The position numbers were made by a program, and so were the translations under genes. DNA of 5,388 bases from assembly GCA_903922545.1 (NCBI GenBank), contig CAIXUE010000153.1, positions 1 through 5,388 on the forward strand, read 5' to 3'. Origin of the DNA: an uncultured Alphaproteobacteria bacterium (GTDB lineage: Bacteria; Pseudomonadota; Alphaproteobacteria; Micropepsales; Micropepsaceae). The notes beneath the pieces are model-generated. The model searched no databases. It was given only the letters and a program-made list of their open reading frames with translations, and had not been told where the DNA came from. Positions 5,301 through 5,388 of this stretch are shown in pieces; positions within the stretch are counted from its first letter, which is position 1, and every line of letters starts with the position of its first letter.

Positions 5301-5388
5301 TGCGCGCCCTCCTCTACCGCATTGTGAAACGTATGCCAGGCCAGGGTGGCGCATTTCACCCGCATGGGAAACTCCGACAGGCCCGACA
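5297..5388 (-). CDS. sufU: SufU-like Fe-S scaffold/sulfur-transfer protein, C-terminal end (5' end outside window)
   Basis: Only the last 29 complete codons are present, too short for an automatic ORF call. They read SGLSEFPMRVKCATLAWHTF and then HNAVEEGAQ, followed by TGA at 5299-5297. The FPxRxKCATLAW block is the characteristic C-terminus of SufU (IscU-fold) proteins, and its cysteine (codon 5353-5351) is the third conserved metal-binding cysteine. IscU ends differently (lacking the CATLAW tryptophan), so SufU is preferred. SufU accepts sulfur from the cysteine desulfurase SufS, which would be expected just upstream, beyond the right edge. The gene overlaps sufT by four bases. Confidence 0.78.
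   Translation of the reverse strand, partial: SGLSEFPMRVKCATLAWHTFHNAVEEGAQ
5307..5313 (-). promoter_or_regulatory. Strong ribosome binding site for sufT inside the sufU coding region
   Basis: AGGAGGG read on the minus strand, six bases before ATG 5300, is the best Shine-Dalgarno in the window. It encodes part of the sufU C-terminal Glu-Glu-Gly and decides the sufT start. Confidence 0.75.

Noticed and set aside
5301..5354. Eighteen-residue upstream extension of SufT
   Set aside because: The region is the sufU C-terminus in another frame, and the strong Shine-Dalgarno points to ATG 5300.

Overview
The window is a GC-rich, gene-dense chromosomal segment with short intergenic gaps, most likely from an alphaproteobacterium. 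Three things point that way: the diguanylate cyclase has an N-terminal region of a kind I associate with alphaproteobacterial GGDEF proteins, the SUF operon ends sufU-sufT-sufA, and the RhlE-like helicase has a long disordered tail closed by a short hydrophobic end. No species can be named from the sequence alone. I see no rRNA, tRNA, CRISPR array, insertion sequence, phage gene or attachment site.

Plus strand, left half: the 3' part of a DEAD-box RNA helicase gene (bases 1-1086, 5' end outside the window) ends just before a convincing intrinsic terminator (1094-1140). The 158-base gap that follows carries this terminator, a weak CtrA-like box and a good Shine-Dalgarno. A GGDEF diguanylate cyclase (1245-2297) comes next, then after 35 bases a PaaG-type crotonase-fold protein (2333-3112), which is more probably an enoyl-CoA isomerase than a hydratase.

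Minus strand, right half, reading leftward from the right edge: the last 29 codons of a SufU-like Fe-S scaffold/sulfur-transfer protein, a SufT (MIP18/DUF59) protein overlapping it by ATGA, an A-type Fe-S carrier (SufA-like) two bases later, and a 14-helix DHA2-family drug:proton antiporter (MdtD-like) five bases after that. The first three are the tail of a SUF iron-sulfur cluster operon. The transporter appears to ride on the same transcript. The transporter and crotonase genes converge with only three bases between their stop codons.

I did not find an undescribed biological system. The points most worth a second look are the Arg-to-Lys change in the cyclase's allosteric I-site, the efflux pump attached to a SUF operon with a TTG start and no Shine-Dalgarno, the possible leaderless start of the crotonase, and the composition and end of the helicase tail.
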